Shown: in pieces, positions 9,863 to 18,272 of the stretch
How the letters are laid out: every line of letters starts with the position of its first letter
Position numbering within the stretch: position 1 is the first letter of the stretch
Source: Alphaproteobacteria bacterium
GTDB lineage: Bacteria > Pseudomonadota > Alphaproteobacteria > Micropepsales > Micropepsaceae
NCBI GenBank assembly: GCA_017308375.1
Contig: JAFKEW010000068.1
Location: 1 to 64,000 of the forward strand
Reading direction: 5' to 3'
Length of the DNA stretch: 64,000 bases
Notes under the pieces: generated by a model
Seen by the model: the letters and a program-made list of their open reading frames with translations, nothing else
What the model was told of the DNA's origin: nothing
Database searches by the model: none
Translations under genes and position numbers: made by a program

Positions 9863-10692
9863 ATATCGAGCCCCGCGATTTTCGCCGTCTCATCCCATAG
9901 CCGCTTTGCAGATTCGTCGTCCTGTGCCTCTGCAGTCGGCGTGGCGATTTTGCGTTTGTAGAAATACTGTCCACTAACATTCGCCACATCGGGCGAGGAC
10001 GCGAGATGAATAATGGTTTCGGCACCCTTTTCCGACGAAAGCCCGGCGAACGGTTTGGCCATACGGATTGCGACGGACATGATGCCGCCCGACCGGTCGC
10101 CGAACCGTGTGGCGACAAAGCCCGGGTGCAGACAATTGGCGGTGACGCCGGAACCATCCAACCTGCGCGCCAGCTCGCGGGTAAAGAGGATGTTCATCAA
10201 CTTGCTTCGCCCATAAACGGAGAAGCCGGAATACCGGCGCGCCGATTGCAGATCGGCGAAGTCGAGCTTCGCGCCCCTGTGTGCATCGGACGCGGTGGAC
10301 ACAATGCGTGCGCCCGGTGTGGCCTTCAGCCGGGGAAGCAGCAGCGCCGTCATCACGAAATAGGCAAGATGATTGGTGGCGAAAGTCTTTTCGAGACCGT
10401 CCTCCGTCACCTCTCTTGTATTGAACAAGGCCCCCGCATTGTTGATCAGCACATCGATCCGCGTTTCACGGGCGGCAATCTCCGCGGCAACCCGCTTCAT
10501 TTCGGAAAGGCGTGACAGGTCGGCCAGATGAACCGTATGACCCTGCCCGGCAAGTCTGGCCATCGTGACGTCAGCACGGGCGGCATCGCGCGCCACCATG
10601 ACGATACGCGCGCCGGCCCGCGCAAGTGCGACCGCTGCCACCTCACCAATACCGGAAGTCGCCCCGGTGATGACAACCGTCTTGCCTTGCAT
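9859..10692 (-). CDS. SDR family NAD(P)-dependent oxidoreductase (retinol-dehydrogenase-like)
   Basis: 277-residue classical short-chain dehydrogenase. The cofactor motif TGATSGIGEVAA sits at residues 9-20, NNAG is near 88, and the catalytic Y-x3-K is present as SVYGRSKLMN. The phrases VTEDGLEKTFATNHLAYF and VTANCLHPGFVATRFG resemble the retinol dehydrogenase/WWOX-like group. The substrate is unknown. It is monocistronic and convergent with purN (overlapping stop codons), and lies 34 bp downstream of ndk on the same strand. Confidence 0.85.
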   Translation of the reverse strand: MQGKTVVITGATSGIGEVAAVALARAGARIVMVARDAARADVTMARLAGQGHTVHLADLSRLSEMKRVAAEIAARETRIDVLINNAGALFNTREVTEDGLEKTFATNHLAYFVMTALLLPRLKATPGARIVSTASDAHRGAKLDFADLQSARRYSGFSVYGRSKLMNILFTRELARRLDGSGVTANCLHPGFVATRFGDRSGGIMSVAIRMAKPFAGLSSEKGAETIIHLASSPDVANVSGQYFYKRKIATPTAEAQDDESAKRLWDETAKIAGLDI

Positions 10693-10726
10693 ATGCGCCT
10701 CCCGTTTCCGGCAAGGCTAGCGCGGA

Positions 10727-11149
10727 TCAGGGATGAATATCGAGATCGCTGAAGAAGAAGCGAATCTCGTTGGCCGCGGTTTCCGGCGCATCCGAGCCAT
10801 GGACCGAGTTGGCCTCGATCGATTCGGCGAAATCCTTGCGGATGGTGCCGGGCGCGGCCTTGGCCGGATCGGTTGCCCCCATCACTTCACGGTTCCGGGC
10901 GATGGCATTTTCACCTTCCAGCACCTGCACCACAACCGGGCCCGAGGTCATGAATTCGACCAGGCTGTTGAAGAAGGGCCGTTCCCGGTGGACGGCATAA
11001 AACGCCTCGGCCTGTGCCTTGGAGAGGCGGGTGCGGCGCTGGCCGACCACCCGCAGACCGGCCTTTTCGAACCGGGCCACGATTTCGCCAGTGATATTCC
11101 GGCGCGTCGCGTCGGGTTTGATGATGGAAAGCGTGCGCTCGACAGCCAT
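10727..11149 (-). CDS. ndk: Nucleoside-diphosphate kinase
   Basis: Balances NTP/dNTP pools by phosphotransfer through a histidine intermediate. 140 residues, the usual size. The product begins with [11 protein letters not shown] and has the active-site region ANSVHGSD with the phosphorylated histidine near residue 117, plus the C-terminal EIRFFFSD. It is divergent from the ABC-F gene across a 129-bp gap. Confidence 0.97.
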   Translation of the reverse strand: MAVERTLSIIKPDATRRNITGEIVARFEKAGLRVVGQRRTRLSKAQAEAFYAVHRERPFFNSLVEFMTSGPVVVQVLEGENAIARNREVMGATDPAKAAPGTIRKDFAESIEANSVHGSDAPETAANEIRFFFSDLDIHP

Positions 11150-11259
11150 GACGTGAACTCCGTTCGGTGCGGGAAGGGCGCCTTATAACCGTGCGGTTTG
11201 CGGCCGCGCAAGCGGGCGGACAGGCGTCGCTTTTCCGCCGCACCTGCCTTAAAAGCCCC

Positions 11260-11287
11260 CCATCATGCTGGTGCCATCATGCTGGTA
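11260..11287 (+). repeat. 14-bp tandem duplication over the ABC-F start codon
   Basis: Two adjacent 14-bp units, CCATCATGCTGGTG and CCATCATGCTGGTA, differ only in the last base. Each contains an ATG. The second (11279) opens the ABC-F gene. The first (11265) is out of frame and gives a 7-codon frame that stops at 11286-11288, inside the first codons of the gene. This could act as a tiny overlapping leader ORF or be a harmless slip duplication. Confidence 0.8.
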
Positions 11288-13186
11288 ATCGAAAACCTGA
11301 CCTATCGCATTGCCGGGCGCGACATCCTGAAAGGCGCCAGCGCACGCCTGCCCGAAGGGCGTCGCGTCGGGCTCGTGGGGCGTAACGGCGCCGGCAAGAC
11401 CACCCTGTTCAAGCTGATCCAGGGCGAAATCGGTAGCGACGGCGGCGATATCACCCTGCCGGCCCAGGCCAGGCTCGGCGCGGTGGCGCAGGAAGCCCCG
11501 GCCGGGCCGACCAGCCTTCTGGACACAGTCCTGGCCGCCGATACCGAGCGGGCGGACCTCCTGGCCGAAAGCGAAAGCAGCACTGACCCGCACCGGCTGG
11601 GCGAAATCCACGCGCGGCTGGAAGCGATCGATGCCTATTCCGCGCCCGCGCGCGCCGCCGCCATTCTGGCGGGACTGGGTTTTCCGGCGGCGGACCAATT
11701 GCGCCCCTGTTCGGAATTTTCCGGCGGCTGGCGGATGCGCGTGGCGCTCGCTGCGGTTCTCTTTGCCGCCCCTGATCTGCTTCTTCTGGACGAGCCTACC
11801 AACTACCTCGACCTTGAAGGGGTGCTGTGGCTTGAGGACTTCCTGAAACGCTATCGCGGTACGGTTCTGATCATCAGCCATGATCGCGATCTGCTGAACA
11901 CGGCGGCCGAATTCATCCTGCACCTCGAACACGGCAAGCTGACGCTTTACTCCGGCAATTACGACACCTTTGCCGAAGTTCGCGCCCAAAAGCGCGCCAA
12001 CGACCTTGCCTTCAACAAGAAGCAGGAAGCAGCGCGCGCCCATATGCAGGCCTTCGTCGACCGCTTCCGCTACAAAAAGAACAAGGCAAAGCAGGCACAG
12101 GCGCGCGTGAAAATGATCGCGAAACTGAAATTCGCCGATGTGCCGCTGGACGAACACATCGCGCCCATCCGTATCCCGCAATGCGAGGAAGCGAGCCCGC
12201 CGCTGATCACCATGGACCGGATCGCCGTCGGCTATGAACCGGGAAAGCCTGTCCTTTCCAATGTGACCATGCGGTTCGACCCTGACGACCGCATCGCGCT
12301 TCTGGGCAAGAACGGCAACGGCAAATCGACCCTGGCAAAATTGCTGGTGCAGAAACTGACGCCGATGAGCGGCGAAATGGTACGGGCGCGCAAGCTGGTA
12401 CCCGGCTATTTCGCCCAGCATCAGCTTGAAGAACTGGACGGTACGGTCACGCCGATCACCACACTGGCCCGCTTGCGGCCGAAGCTGAGCGAACAGCAAT
12501 TGCGTACCCAACTGGGTGGCTTCGGCTTCTCTGCCGATAAACAGCGGACGAATGTCGCGAAACTCTCCGGTGGCGAGCGGGCGCGGCTGATGCTGGCACT
12601 GGCGACGCTCGACAAGCCCAATCTTCTGATTTTGGACGAGCCGACCAACCACCTCGATATTGATGCGCGCGGAGAGCTTCTTTCCGCTCTCAACGATTAT
12701 GAGGGCGCCGTGGTTCTCGTCAGCCACGATCGCCGCCTGATCGAATCGACAGCGGACCGGCTTTATCTGGTCGCGAATGGCACCGTGGCGCCGTTCGACG
12801 GCGACCTCGAAGACTACCGAAAATTCCTGCTTTCCAATGACGCCCCGAGGGAGACCGGCGATAGCGAGGAAAGCAAACTCTCCAAAGCCGAGGCACGGCG
12901 TGACGCCGCCGAACGCCGCCGCCAGTTAAAAGCGATGAAGGAAAAATCCGATAGCGAGGAACGGCAGGTGGAGGCCCTGAACGCGGAGATTCGCAAATAT
13001 GATACGACGCTTTCGGATCCGCTGCTGTTCGCGCAGAATCCCGCCAAGGGCAATGCTGTGGCAAAAAAAAGGGCCGAAGCGGCACGCAAGCTGAAAGCGG
13101 CGGAAGACCGCTGGATCAAATTCTCTGAAGATTACGAATCCGCACTGGCTGCGGAGGATGCGACGGTGCACCGTCAAGCGATTTGA
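11279..13186 (+). CDS. ABC-F family ATP-binding protein (YheS/Uup-like)
   Basis: Soluble twin-ATPase of the ABC-F class, acting on ribosomes rather than as a transporter. 635 residues. The first ABC domain has GRNGAGKT, FSGGWRMRVAL and DEPTNYLD. A charged linker about residues 235-300 is rich in Lys and Arg. The second domain has GKNGNGKS, LSGGERARLML and DEPTNHLD. A coiled-coil, Lys/Glu-rich C-terminal extension runs from about 535. No membrane segments are seen. The SGGWRMR form of the first signature is typical of YheS. The start at 11279 (MLVIENLTY) fits the family. The 3' end overlaps the convergent TPR gene by 71 bp. Confidence 0.93.
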   Translation: MLVIENLTYRIAGRDILKGASARLPEGRRVGLVGRNGAGKTTLFKLIQGEIGSDGGDITLPAQARLGAVAQEAPAGPTSLLDTVLAADTERADLLAESESSTDPHRLGEIHARLEAIDAYSAPARAAAILAGLGFPAADQLRPCSEFSGGWRMRVALAAVLFAAPDLLLLDEPTNYLDLEGVLWLEDFLKRYRGTVLIISHDRDLLNTAAEFILHLEHGKLTLYSGNYDTFAEVRAQKRANDLAFNKKQEAARAHMQAFVDRFRYKKNKAKQAQARVKMIAKLKFADVPLDEHIAPIRIPQCEEASPPLITMDRIAVGYEPGKPVLSNVTMRFDPDDRIALLGKNGNGKSTLAKLLVQKLTPMSGEMVRARKLVPGYFAQHQLEELDGTVTPITTLARLRPKLSEQQLRTQLGGFGFSADKQRTNVAKLSGGERARLMLALATLDKPNLLILDEPTNHLDIDARGELLSALNDYEGAVVLVSHDRRLIESTADRLYLVANGTVAPFDGDLEDYRKFLLSNDAPRETGDSEESKLSKAEARRDAAERRRQLKAMKEKSDSEERQVEALNAEIRKYDTTLSDPLLFAQNPAKGNAVAKKRAEAARKLKAAEDRWIKFSEDYESALAAEDATVHRQAI

Positions 13187-13850
13187 GAATCTCACCGAAC
13201 TGCGCTTGCGCGTCCGCCGCATGACCGGTCTTTTGCAGCAGCAGGCCATAGCGGGCGCGCGCCTCTTCCCCCGGATAATAGGGTATGAGACGGGCATACT
13301 CGCCCAGCGCCTCTTCATCTTTGCCTTGAAGCTCCAGCGCGCGGGCATAGATGAGGTGCGCATCGTGCGAGATAAAACTGGGGTCGGCGGCTTGCAACGT
13401 ATCGAGCGCGGCCTGCGCAGCGGCACCATCGCCATGAAGGAATTGCGCCCGCGCCAGCCCCATCAGCAACGCAGGATCGTCATGAAACTGACCGCTTAGG
13501 GCTTCGCGATAAAGCGCGATGGCATCGTCATACCGCCCGCGACGGAGATATTCTTCCGCAAGCGCGCGCTTGGCGTCGATCGATCCCGTCATCTCCACGG
13601 CACGCTTTGCTTCGCGGAAGCTGCGATTGGGATCTGCCATGGCCGCGGCCTGCGTGCGGAAACGCTGTGCCCCCTGACTGCGAAACAAATCCGGCACAAT
13701 TTCCACCGCGAAATAGGCAAGCGAACCCAGAAGAGGCAGAAAGACGATGGCAAAAACCCAGATGAAGGAGCGCCCGGTCTTGATCGCATGAACGACAAAG
13801 ACGATCTGAAGCACAATGGGCGCCAGCAGGTAGAAATATTCGTTCACCAA
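13116..13850 (-). CDS. Membrane-anchored tetratricopeptide repeat protein
   Basis: 244 residues. Two hydrophobic segments at about 6-22 and 28-48 include the phospholipase-D-nuclease N-terminal type pattern (VFAIVFLPLLGSLAYF). A soluble part follows with three or so TPR-like repeats, such as AKRALAEEYLRRGRYDDAIALY, PALLMGLARAQFLHGDGAAAQAAL and DEEALGEYARLIPYYPGEEARARYG. It is probably an inner-membrane scaffold with its TPR domain in the cytoplasm or periplasm; function is unknown. Its last 71 bp overlap the convergent ABC-F gene, so one of the two C-termini is under double coding constraint. Confidence 0.72.
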   Translation of the reverse strand: MVNEYFYLLAPIVLQIVFVVHAIKTGRSFIWVFAIVFLPLLGSLAYFAVEIVPDLFRSQGAQRFRTQAAAMADPNRSFREAKRAVEMTGSIDAKRALAEEYLRRGRYDDAIALYREALSGQFHDDPALLMGLARAQFLHGDGAAAQAALDTLQAADPSFISHDAHLIYARALELQGKDEEALGEYARLIPYYPGEEARARYGLLLQKTGHAADAQAQFGEILKSLDGAPSHPPQPVRIRNLQRI

Positions 13851-13905
13851 ACCTCACGGCATAATCTGCAGCACCATCTAACAATCGAGGTGCTCCGGAA
13901 CAAGG

Positions 13906-14364
13906 TCAGCCCTGCTTTTCCCATTTGCCGCCCGGCGTTTCTTTCCAATATGTCACGTCGTGGCCTGCTTCTTTCGCCGTGCGCCAACCTGCCCGCGCAG
14001 TTGCCACGGCATCGCCATCGCGGCCATCGAACAGCAGCACAATACGTTCAAGACCGGGCCCGGTCTCCCAACTCGAAAGCGTGGCGCCACCAACCAGGAA
14101 CAGAATTTGTGCATGGTTGATGTTTTCTTCTTCCACGCTGATCAACACCGGCTGGCGGGCGCTTTCGCCATCGCCCAATTGCGCATGCGGCAGAAAGCTC
14201 TGTTCGGAATAGGTCCACAGCAGTGAATCGATAGCGGCTGCGCGATCGGCGGATTCGGTGCGGATCAGCACACGCCAATTGCGCTTTAACGATTTGTCGA
14301 CGAGGCCGGGCAGCACGTCATCCAGCGTGCGCCGTTCCAGGTGGTAGAACAGAACCTCTGCCAC
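13906..14364 (-). CDS. holC: DNA polymerase III subunit chi
   Basis: Accessory subunit of the clamp-loader complex that links it to single-strand binding protein. 152 residues, starting AEVLFYHLERRTLDDVLPGLV, with the family segments KRNWRVLIRTESADRAAAIDSLLWTY, FLPHAQLGD and PVLIS. The C-terminal ERIVLLFDGRDGDAVATARAGW is also typical. It follows pepA by one base on the same strand. The pepA-holC pairing is common in alphaproteobacteria. Confidence 0.9.
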   Translation of the reverse strand: MAEVLFYHLERRTLDDVLPGLVDKSLKRNWRVLIRTESADRAAAIDSLLWTYSEQSFLPHAQLGDGESARQPVLISVEEENINHAQILFLVGGATLSSWETGPGLERIVLLFDGRDGDAVATARAGWRTAKEAGHDVTYWKETPGGKWEKQG

Positions 14365-14365
14365 G

Positions 14366-15895
14366 TTATTTTTCGTAATGCGCGGCGATCAGCCGGTTGA
14401 GGACCCGTATCCCCCAACCCGTTGCCCAACCGGGTGTGAGTGGGCGGGAATCGCTGTCCTGCCAGGCAACGCCCGCAATATCGAGATGCGCCCAGACAGT
14501 ATCATCCGCGATGAAACGCTTCAGGAATTGAGCGGCAACGATGGCACCGGCCAGCGGCCCGCCGATATTCTTCATGTCGGCAATTTTGGATTTGATCAGC
14601 TTGTCGTAACCGGCCCCCATCGGAAACCGCCAGACCGGCTCCCCCGCCTCTTCACCGGCGGCGATCAGCCTTGCGGCCAATGTCTCGTCATTGGCAAACA
14701 GGCCGGCATATTCGCGCCCCAGCGAAGCCATGATCGAACCGGTCAATGTCGCCAGATCGATCACGCAGCGCGGCGCAAAGCGCGTCTGCGTGTACCACAG
14801 CACATCGGCCAGAACGAGGCGGCCTTCGGCATCGGTATTCAACACTTCGATCGTCTGACCGGACATGGATTCCACCACATCGTCGGGGCGCTGGGCATTG
14901 CTGCCGGGCATGTTCTCCACAAGGCCGATGACACCTACCGCGTTGACGCGGGCCTTGCGCGCCGCCAATGCCAGCATGGTGCCGGTGACCGCGGCAGCTC
15001 CGCCCATATCGCCTTTCATGCCCATCATGCCGGCGCCCGTCTTCAGCGACAGCCCGCCGGAATCGAAACAGACGCCCTTGCCGACCAGCGCAACAGGGGC
15101 ACGCCCCTTGGCCTTCGCGCCCGATTTGGCGCCGTTCCATTGCAGGACCACGACATGACTTTCGCGCGCACTGCCCTGCCCCACGCCCAGAAGCGCATTC
15201 ATGCCGAGCTTCTTCATCGCCGCCTCGTCCAGCACCTCCACCTTCAGGCCATGGCGGGAAAGTGCCTTGGCGCGCCGGGCGAACTCTGTGGGCGACAGCA
15301 CATTGGGGGGCTCGTTCACCAGATCACGGGCAAGGAACACGCCGTCGGCAACAGCCTTCAGCGGCTGCCAGGCCCGTTCGGCCGCTACGCGATCCCCGGT
15401 CGCAACCGTTACCTTTTCCAGGCTGGGCTTATGCTCCTGCGCGCTTTTGCGACGATAGGAATCGAAGCGGTAACTGGCCAGCCGTGCTCCAAACGCCAGA
15501 TGCGCCGCCAGCCGCGCACCGCGTATGGCCGTTGCACCGCCCGGTGGCTCAATCTGAAGTGTGGCAGTACGCTCTCCGGAATCGAGAAGTTTTCCCGTGA
15601 CGGTAGCCGCCAGTTGTTCCACCCGGCCGGCGGTAAAATCCGCGGCCGCCCCCAGGCCCGCCAGCACGACGCGGGACCAGGTGAGGCCCGCAGGCGCGAG
15701 GATTTCCAGCGTGGTACCCGATTTGCCCGTAAACCGGCCCTGCCCCATGGCGCGGGAAAGCGCGCCGCCAGAGGCCTTGTCCGCCCTTGCGGCCGATTGC
15801 GTCATCGCGCCACCTTCGCCCACACCCACGACCAGGGCGCCTGAACCGGCCAGGCCGGAGCCGATTTGGGATGTCGCGGCAAAATTCAATTGCAT
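14366..15895 (-). CDS. pepA: Leucyl aminopeptidase (M17 family)
   Basis: Cytosolic zinc/manganese exopeptidase removing N-terminal residues. 509 residues from the ATG at 15895, which has a GGAGAGC ribosome-binding site; a longer frame upstream lacks this. The N-terminal macro-like domain is followed by the catalytic domain with GKGVCFDSGGLSLKT, MKGDMGGAA and the M17 signature NTDAEGRLVLADVL, which supply the metal ligands and catalytic Lys/Arg. It is divergent from lptF across about 150 bp. Confidence 0.95.
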   Translation of the reverse strand: MQLNFAATSQIGSGLAGSGALVVGVGEGGAMTQSAARADKASGGALSRAMGQGRFTGKSGTTLEILAPAGLTWSRVVLAGLGAAADFTAGRVEQLAATVTGKLLDSGERTATLQIEPPGGATAIRGARLAAHLAFGARLASYRFDSYRRKSAQEHKPSLEKVTVATGDRVAAERAWQPLKAVADGVFLARDLVNEPPNVLSPTEFARRAKALSRHGLKVEVLDEAAMKKLGMNALLGVGQGSARESHVVVLQWNGAKSGAKAKGRAPVALVGKGVCFDSGGLSLKTGAGMMGMKGDMGGAAAVTGTMLALAARKARVNAVGVIGLVENMPGSNAQRPDDVVESMSGQTIEVLNTDAEGRLVLADVLWYTQTRFAPRCVIDLATLTGSIMASLGREYAGLFANDETLAARLIAAGEEAGEPVWRFPMGAGYDKLIKSKIADMKNIGGPLAGAIVAAQFLKRFIADDTVWAHLDIAGVAWQDSDSRPLTPGWATGWGIRVLNRLIAAHYEK

Positions 15896-16047
15896 CTGTG
15901 CTCTCCAATGAGGATGAAGGCGTGAGACATGCAGGCCTTGACGGGCGGGGTTCCGAATTGCCCGGCGGCCATCGGGGAATGCTAGTTTAGGGCGAATCGC
16001 AAAAGGGGCGAAAGGGCGCAAGGCCCCACCGCCAAACCGGACGGGAA

Positions 16048-17184
16048 ATGCCGCGTCTGTCCAAATATGTCCTCAAACAGCTTGCGGCGCCGGTGGCGTT
16101 GTTCGCCGTTCTGATGACTTGTGTGATCTGGTTGACACAGTCGTTGCGGCTGCTCGACCTGGTGATCAATCGCGGCCAGTCGGCAGCGACATTTCTCTAT
16201 CTGACAGCCCTGCTGCTGCCCAGCCTCCTGATGATCCTGCTGCCGATCGCATTCTTCGCGGGCGCACTTTATGCGCTTTCCCGGCTCCAGTCCGACAGTG
16301 AAATGACCGTCATGTGGGCCAGCGGCTACAGCCCACGCCAGCTTGCCGTGCCGGTGTTCGCCGCCGGGCTGATCGTGATGGCGATCACCTATCTGTGTTC
16401 GCTCTACCTGATGCCGCTGGGCCAGCGGATGATGAAAGACAAGCTGCTCGATATCCGGGCCGATATCGGCACCGCGGTTCTGAATCCCGGCGAATTCAAT
16501 ACGCCGGTTCCCGGCCTGACCGTGTTTATCCGCGATCTGACTTCCAGCGGTGAGATTCGCGGCGTTCTGGTGCATGACAACCGCAACGCAAAGCAGCCCA
16601 TCACCTATCTGGCGCAATCGGGCCAATTGGCACAAACCCCGGACGGTGCACGTCTGATCATGGTCAATGGCACCATCCAGCAAAGTCAGGCAAACGGCGC
16701 ACAGCTTTCCACCCTGAAATTTCAGCGTTATGTCTTCGACCTCGATCAATTTGCCAGCCCGCAACATTATACAGAGCGCGCTGCCAGCGAACGCTATCTG
16801 GGCGAGTTGTTCTGGCCGCAGACGCACGCAAAGCTGACCGATCGCGTCCGCGATATCTATCTTGCCGAAGGCCACAACCGGCTTGCAGCACCGCTCTACT
16901 GTATAACCTTTGCACTGATCGCGCTGGCCGCGGCCACACGCGGCAGCCGGGTGCGCGGCAGCCACGCCTTGCGCATCGCGGCTGCAGCCCTCTTTGCCGT
17001 CGGCTTGCGGATCGCCGGTTACGGCTTGCAGGGCTTTGCCGCCAATCATCCGTTCTGGAATATTCTGCTTTACCTTGTTCCGCTTCTGGGCGCAGGGCTT
17101 GCACTTGCAGTCCTAACCGGTTTCGACCCCGAAGACTGGCTCCAGAGGCGCCGTATGCAGCGTACCGTCGAGGCCACGTCATGA
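16048..17184 (+). CDS. lptF: LPS export ABC transporter permease LptF
   Basis: Inner-membrane permease of the LptB2FG complex that extracts LPS from the membrane. 378 residues of the YjgP/YjgQ family. The product begins with LSKYVLKQLAAPVALF, then three membrane helices to about residue 125, a periplasmic beta domain (about 130-275) and three more helices. Characteristic segments are LPIAFFAGALYALSRLQSDSEMTVMWASG and the late PLYCITFALIALAA. First gene of lptF-lptG-lptD-surA-pdxA-rsmA, with a 4-bp ATGA overlap to lptG. Confidence 0.93.
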   Translation: MPRLSKYVLKQLAAPVALFAVLMTCVIWLTQSLRLLDLVINRGQSAATFLYLTALLLPSLLMILLPIAFFAGALYALSRLQSDSEMTVMWASGYSPRQLAVPVFAAGLIVMAITYLCSLYLMPLGQRMMKDKLLDIRADIGTAVLNPGEFNTPVPGLTVFIRDLTSSGEIRGVLVHDNRNAKQPITYLAQSGQLAQTPDGARLIMVNGTIQQSQANGAQLSTLKFQRYVFDLDQFASPQHYTERAASERYLGELFWPQTHAKLTDRVRDIYLAEGHNRLAAPLYCITFALIALAAATRGSRVRGSHALRIAAAALFAVGLRIAGYGLQGFAANHPFWNILLYLVPLLGAGLALAVLTGFDPEDWLQRRRMQRTVEATS

Positions 17185-18272
17185 GCTGGTCCTGGACGCT
17201 CTATCGCTACCTCGCCCTGCAATATCTGATGGGTATTCTGCTTGTCTTCGCGACGTTTCTGGTGCTCGCCTATTCCATTGCGCTGGTCGATCTTCTGACC
17301 CATGCACAAGGCAAGAACATCGCCACCGGCGTGCTGATCGGCATGGGCTTTCTGCAATTGCCCGATCTGGGGCGCAAATTGCTGCCGTTCGCCGTGCTGC
17401 TGGGCGGGGTATTCGCCTTCATGCGGCTTTCGCGCAATCAGGAACTGGTGGCAGCACGCGCAGCCGGCGTTTCGGCCTGGGATTTCCTGGCACCGCCGCT
17501 TGGCGTAGCCGTGCTGTTGGGCGTCTTCACGGTAGTCGCCTTCACGCCGTTTTCGGCCATGCTGCTGTCACGCTTCACCTCGATGGAAGCCCAGTACATC
17601 CGCGGCGAGGCTTCGCAACTCGCCGTCTCGGTCAACGGCCTGTGGTTGCGGCAAGGCGACCGGCAGCACCAATCGGTGATCCATGCTTTGCGCGTATCCG
17701 ACCAGGGCGTACGGCTGGATGACGTGATCGTGTTCCTCTATGGCGCCGATGACAGCTTTGAGGGTCGCATTGATGCCCTGAGCGCCAACCTGAAGAACGG
17801 CGCGTGGCACTTGAAGAACGCCTGGGTCAGCGGCCCTGACGGCCGGCCACAGCACCATGCCAATTATAGCCTGCCCACCACCTTGACGCCGGAACGCATT
17901 CAGGAAAGCTTCGCCTCGCCCGACACGCTCTCTTTCTGGGATCTGCCAGGCTTCATCCAGGCGGCCCGCGCTGCCGGGTTTTCTGCTGTGCGTTATCAGC
18001 TATATCTCTATACGTTGCTGGCGCTGCCGGCCCTGTTCGCGGCGATGGTGTTCATGAGTGCGAGCTTTTCCCTGCGGCCCGCGCGCGTCGGCGGCATATC
18101 GAAAGTGATTCTCTATAGCGCACTGGCGGGGTTTGGCGTCTATTTCTTCAGCGACCTGACCCAGGCGCTGGGTCAGTCGGGGGCTCTACCCATGCCACTG
18201 GCGGCGACCGCACCGGCAGCAGCTGCAATTCTGATCGGCATGACACTCGTCTTCCATCAGGAGGACGGATGA
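17181..18272 (+). CDS. lptG: LPS export ABC transporter permease LptG
   Basis: Second YjgP/YjgQ permease, paired with LptF. 363 residues with the same architecture: N-terminal TLYRYLALQYLMGILLVF, three helices, a periplasmic domain and three C-terminal helices. The LPDLGRKLLPFAVLLGGVFAFMRLSRNQELVAARAAGVS motif region and FMSASFSLRPARVGG near the end fit LptG. It is linked to lptF and lptD by 4-bp ATGA overlaps on both sides, a strong sign of coupled translation of LPS-export parts. Confidence 0.93.
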   Translation: MSWSWTLYRYLALQYLMGILLVFATFLVLAYSIALVDLLTHAQGKNIATGVLIGMGFLQLPDLGRKLLPFAVLLGGVFAFMRLSRNQELVAARAAGVSAWDFLAPPLGVAVLLGVFTVVAFTPFSAMLLSRFTSMEAQYIRGEASQLAVSVNGLWLRQGDRQHQSVIHALRVSDQGVRLDDVIVFLYGADDSFEGRIDALSANLKNGAWHLKNAWVSGPDGRPQHHANYSLPTTLTPERIQESFASPDTLSFWDLPGFIQAARAAGFSAVRYQLYLYTLLALPALFAAMVFMSASFSLRPARVGGISKVILYSALAGFGVYFFSDLTQALGQSGALPMPLAATAPAAAAILIGMTLVFHQEDG

